Shown piece after piece: positions 60,247 to 64,000 of a stretch of 64,000 nucleotides of DNA; positions within the stretch are counted from its first letter, which is position 1, and each line of letters starts with the position of its first letter. The DNA is from Piromyces finnis (lineage: Eukaryota; Neocallimastigomycota; Neocallimastigomycetes; Neocallimastigales; Neocallimastigaceae), in the NCBI GenBank assembly GCA_002104945.1, contig MCFH01000097.1, forward strand, positions 21,001 to 85,000, read 5' to 3'. Below the pieces are notes generated by a model, which did no database searches, was not told the DNA's origin, and saw only the letters and a program-made list of their open reading frames with translations. Position numbers and translations under genes: made by a program.

Positions 60247-60714
60247 TGTGAAGATATTAACTGGATTTAAAATAAATTCAGATAATATCTATAATTAATT
60301 AAACATAATAATTATAATTAAATAATTTCAATAATTACTTTAAGACACCTTTAAAAGTCACCTTTTAAATTTTGATTCAGTGTAAGTATTCTATTATTAA
60401 TATATTACATGTAATACCTTATCTCTATCTTAACAGAGGAAAAATAGAATGAATTGAATTCGATTTTAATTCTTTGTAAAGATTATAGTTATAATATTAA
60501 TTATATAGTTACTAAATATATTATCATTTTATATTATTATTATTAAATAAATAAAATTTTATAATAAAGTTATTTTAAAACCAAATATTGACTTTTCTTA
60601 TTTGGAAGTTTTAAGGGTTATATTATAATTAAATTTAATTTCTTACAAAACATTTTTACTATGTAATTAATAACATTCTGACTTGGCCGCATAACCAAAC
60701 TCTAAGATTTAACA
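60247..60714. repeat. LTR-like repeat H1
   Basis: 468 bp, TGTGAAGATATTAACTGG...TTTAACA, matching 62335-63333 at both ends, including GGCCGCATAACCAAA near the terminus. The target duplication is ambiguous (ATGTG if the repeat starts at TGAAG). Confidence 0.6.
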
Positions 60715-61092
60715 ATGTGTCACGGATACTAGTGAAATCTGCAATTTCAAGTGATCTTGAAATTGCAAAATTACTTTTAAAATATAGAAAAATTAATTAT
60801 TATCAAATTTTAAAATTATATAACAATGTTAAGAAATATTAAACTTGTTAAAGATTAAAGCAGCATTAGCATGACCTTTACCTTTTATAAAAAATTAATG
60901 CAAACACTTTTAACCTTTAAGATTATAAATAGCAAAAGAGAAACAATCATAGCTCAACAACAAATGTGAATTTTTGGATGAAAATATTTTTGCATAAAAT
61001 TATGATTATTAGATAGGGTCACACTCGTGAACAACAACATATGTTAAAATGGATTTGATATTTCTGCTGATTCATGAAATATCAATGCTTAA

Positions 61093-61126
<34 letters not shown>

Positions 61127-61361
61127 AAGCCTTAACTTAAATCTATATTATCACAAAATTTCTGCTAATTTTCCCAATTTCCACTATTACTTAGCAAGGT
61201 ATAGTTATATTAAGGATTTAATTAGTATTATATCAATATACTATATTAAATATTAAATTGATTAATAATAGTATATATAATATAATAAAAGATAATATAT
61301 ATATTTAAATCATTATTCAAGTCATCTAACTTACGAAAAATAATTTCATTTAAAAATTTTC

Positions 61362-61362
<1 letters not shown>
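60715..61362. other. Unclassified region with a 40-nt poly(T) run
   Basis: A moderately less A/T-rich segment 60720-61075 without open frames, followed by poly(T) at about 61087-61125. Confidence 0.4.
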
Positions 61363-61407
<45 letters not shown>

Positions 61408-61417
61408 GTTATTGTTA

Positions 61418-61488
<71 letters not shown>

Positions 61489-61491
61489 TTA

Positions 61492-61553
<62 letters not shown>

Positions 61554-61572
61554 GTTATTATTATTATTATTA

Positions 61573-61636
<64 letters not shown>

Positions 61637-61653
61637 CATCATTATTATTATTA
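61363..61653. repeat. Long (TTA)n microsatellite
   Basis: About 290 bp of (TTA)n with TTG interruptions. Poly-Leu, poly-Tyr and poly-Ile frames through it are artefacts. Confidence 0.95.
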
Positions 61654-62080
61654 ATAATAATATTATTACTTTAATCAAAGAATCAAAAGATTGTTTGATT
61701 TGATCGAAACAGATCGAAGCAATTAATAACAATTATTAACCATTTATGAGAATCTATAATTAGAATTATCAATTATTTATTCTATAACTTAATAAGAATA
61801 AGCTTTAAACAATACTTTTTAAATAAATAATAAATATTTTCACTTTTCAATTAATATATTAGTATATATTGAAATAGTATATTTTTGTGACTTGCGTTAT
61901 ATTTTATCTGGCAAGCTTATGATAAAAGTAATTTTAATCTTATTTTAAGTTCATCAAATATCTATTTAATTTTAAGAGTCCACTTAATGATTAACATTAA
62001 CTTTTAACTCCAATAATTTTTAATTTTTAAACTTTTTTTTTCTGTTCTTTTCTTTTTTGTTATAGTTTAAAACATATTAC

Positions 62081-62112
<32 letters not shown>

Positions 62113-62194
62113 TAAAAATAAATGACATTTATTTTAATCAATATAAAATAATATAAAAATATTCAGCAATTTTTGTAAAAAAAAATTCATTATT
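61654..62194. other. A/T-rich intergenic region
   Basis: Poly(T)/poly(A) block at about 62083-62112. No gene seen. Confidence 0.5.
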
Positions 62195-62268
62195 CACTCA
62201 CGGCGGGACTCGAACCCGCAATCTTCAGATTAGAAGTCTGACGCCCTATCCAATTAGGCTACGCGAGC
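62195..62268 (-). tRNA. tRNA-Arg (TCT), copy 2
   Basis: Identical over the tRNA to 55670-55743, but without a neighbouring tRNA-Glu. An element-2-type LTR end (TGATATAATTTTATAATAAT) begins 22 bp upstream. Confidence 0.94.
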
Positions 62269-62290
62269 TTTTATTAATTTAAAAAGGCGT

Positions 62291-62334
62291 TGATATAATT
62301 TTATAATAATCTTAATTTTGAATTTTACTTCAAA
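62291..62334 (-). repeat. Terminal fragment of an element-2-type LTR
   Basis: The first ~44 bp match the LTR of element 2 (AATCTTAATTTTGAATTTTA) and are then cut by repeat H2 at TCAAA. Confidence 0.75.
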
Positions 62335-63333
62335 TGTGAAGATATTAACTGGATTTAAAACAAATTCAGATAATATCTATAATTAATTAAACATAATAAT
62401 TAGAATTAAATGATCCCAATAATTATTTTAAAACACCTTTAAAAGTCACCTTTTAAATTTTGGTTCAGTGAAAGGGTTATGATTTCAAAAAATTTAATAT
62501 CAATACACTATAACCCTTAGCCAAAAATAAACAAATACGAAACTACGCATAACTCGCCAAAAACTATCGCTACGGCTGTAAGTGCTACGGTTGTGAAACC
62601 AGGTTTATTAGAAAGCTTAAGGGAAAAGCTATATTTTGGTATAATCGCGGTCCTTCTAACTGGTCATTTAAGGAAGATATGATCATTTGAAGATTTTAAT
62701 AAGTAAATTAAAATTAATATGATATCAAGTATGGATCATAGACATTTCTTATGACTTGACGAAAATTAAAAAGATATCAATAGAAATTCTAATTATATTA
62801 ATTTAATTAATGATAGTGACTGTTACTAAAAATAGAACTAAACCATTTAGGTGTAACAGTTAACATTTATAAATTAAATAATTTTAATTATTATAAAATA
62901 GGTTAATAGATCAAGTGTTTAAATGATTAATCATATGTTTATTTTATTTTATGTCATGACAAAACAAACAAACAAACAAACAAACAAACAATCTTATTAT
63001 ATTATTAACATATTACATGTAATACTTTATTTTTATCAATTTAATAATCTGAACAAAGAATATAAAATAGAATGAATTGAATTTGATTTTAATTCTTTGT
63101 AAAGATTATAGTTATAATCTTAATTATATAGTTATTAATATATTATCATTTATATTATTATTAATAAATAAATAAAATTTTATAAAAAAAGTTATTCTAA
63201 AGAATAAATATTAATTTTTCATTTGGAAGTTTAAAGGGTTATTTTATATTTAAATTTAATTTCTTAAAAACATATTTACTATATAATGATAACATTCTGA
63301 CCTGGCCGCATAACCAAATCCAAAAACTTAACA
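62335..63333. repeat. LTR-like repeat H2 with an internal extra block
   Basis: TGTGAAGATATT...CTTAACA, flanked by TCAAA on both sides (62330-62334 and 63334-63338). Relative to H1 it carries about 515 extra bp (roughly 62476-62990), which are less A/T-rich and end in an (AAAC)n tract at 62961-62990. Part of that block (GAAAGCTTAAGG...AAGCTAT) resembles 63470-63500. Confidence 0.65.
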
Positions 63334-63338
63334 TCAAA

Positions 63339-64000
63339 ATGTCATGAATCTAAGTGGGTTTAGATAATCCCATAGATGTGAAACACTTAACCCTTGAATG
63401 AAGTTTGAATTACGAAACCCAAGAAAATTACTGGAAAAATCAAATTACTTTGATGATATTATGAACATTAGAAAGCTAAAGGCCTAAGCTATCTTTTGGT
63501 ACATTTAAATCATCAATATTCCAAAAAGTTGAGATACTTATGACCAATTAAAGGGAATTCAGTATAAATTAAATATTAAAAATTTCACACTTAAAATTAA
63601 TAAAAATTTTTCTAAACTTTTAGATATTGGTTTAAGTATTACTATTAATAATAAATTTAATTATTAATTACTAAATTAGTAATCAGATGATAAAAGTTGT
63701 GAGAAGTTATTTAAACTCATGACTTAAAATAATAATATATTATATTAATAATTATTATTACTCGTAACAGTTTATAAAAATCATAGTTACAAAAATTAAT
63801 TAATTAATATTAATAAAATAGCCATGTGGATTAATGATTAATTATGTAAAAATTGTAACTTTGTGAAATTAGTATAAATAGAGTAGTTTAGTTAAATGTT
63901 GATCAGTAGTAAGATTATTAATTTTAATTAGATAAATTAATAATAGTAAAGATTAATAAATTACATTAGATTTCCCTTGTAACTAATTTTATAAATAAAA
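63339..64000. other. Unclassified repeat-like sequence to the window edge
   Basis: 63340-63545 is less A/T-rich and shares words with the extra block of H2. No open frame. Beyond 63545 the sequence is plain A/T-rich DNA. Confidence 0.35.

Noticed and set aside
61406-61732. Poly-Leu, poly-Tyr and poly-Ile frames
   Set aside because: Translations of a (TTA)n microsatellite.

Overview
The window is a very AT-rich, intron-containing eukaryotic sequence (roughly 80% A+T by eye). It has long gene-free stretches, Asn-rich proteins, many (TTA)n tracts and Ty3/gypsy retrotransposons. That combination fits an anaerobic gut fungus (Neocallimastigomycota). A dictyostelid is a weaker alternative. No species can be named from the sequence alone.

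Layout. At 224-3029 (minus) is a six-exon long-chain acyl-CoA synthetase gene. At 6449-7003 is a poly(A)-tailed, tRNA-headed SINE-like insertion with a perfect 14-bp target duplication. At 8537-10669 (plus) is a two-exon bZIP transcription factor gene. These are the only host protein genes I can support. From 12 kb to 52 kb the window is mostly retroelements. Element 1 (12237-19925, minus) is a complete Ty3/gypsy copy. Around 20-25 kb there are solo and broken LTRs. Element 2 (24030-39983, minus) is interrupted by element 3 (29540-36428, plus, a chromodomain-bearing chromovirus) in its gag and by a solo LTR in its 3' LTR. Element 4 (46206-51757, minus) is a fourth Ty3/gypsy copy with a nonsense codon and a mutated integrase. 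Eight nuclear tRNA genes are scattered from 41 to 62 kb: Gly-TCC, initiator Met, Val-TAC, Trp-CCA, Arg-TCT twice, Glu-TTC and elongator Met. The last 10 kb holds tRNA genes, mini- and microsatellites and decayed LTR-like repeats.

How the parts relate. The retroelements fall into two designs. Elements 1 and 2 have separate gag and pol frames. A classic -1 slippery heptamer sits directly on the gag stop codon, and the primer-binding sites match tRNAs (elongator Met, whose gene is in this window, and probably Tyr). Elements 3 and 4 have one gag-pol frame. Their primer sites are complementary to a sequence inside their own LTR, about 35 nt after a TATAAATA box, which is the Tf1-type self-priming arrangement. 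Three LTRs of the element-4 type end exactly 17 bp upstream of three different tRNA genes (Gly, initiator Met, Val). This matches Ty3-like targeting of Pol III start sites and is the most striking signal in the window.

Limits. Splice sites, tRNA identities and repeat borders were read by eye without alignment or folding tools. LTR similarity figures are counts of visible differences, not computed alignments.
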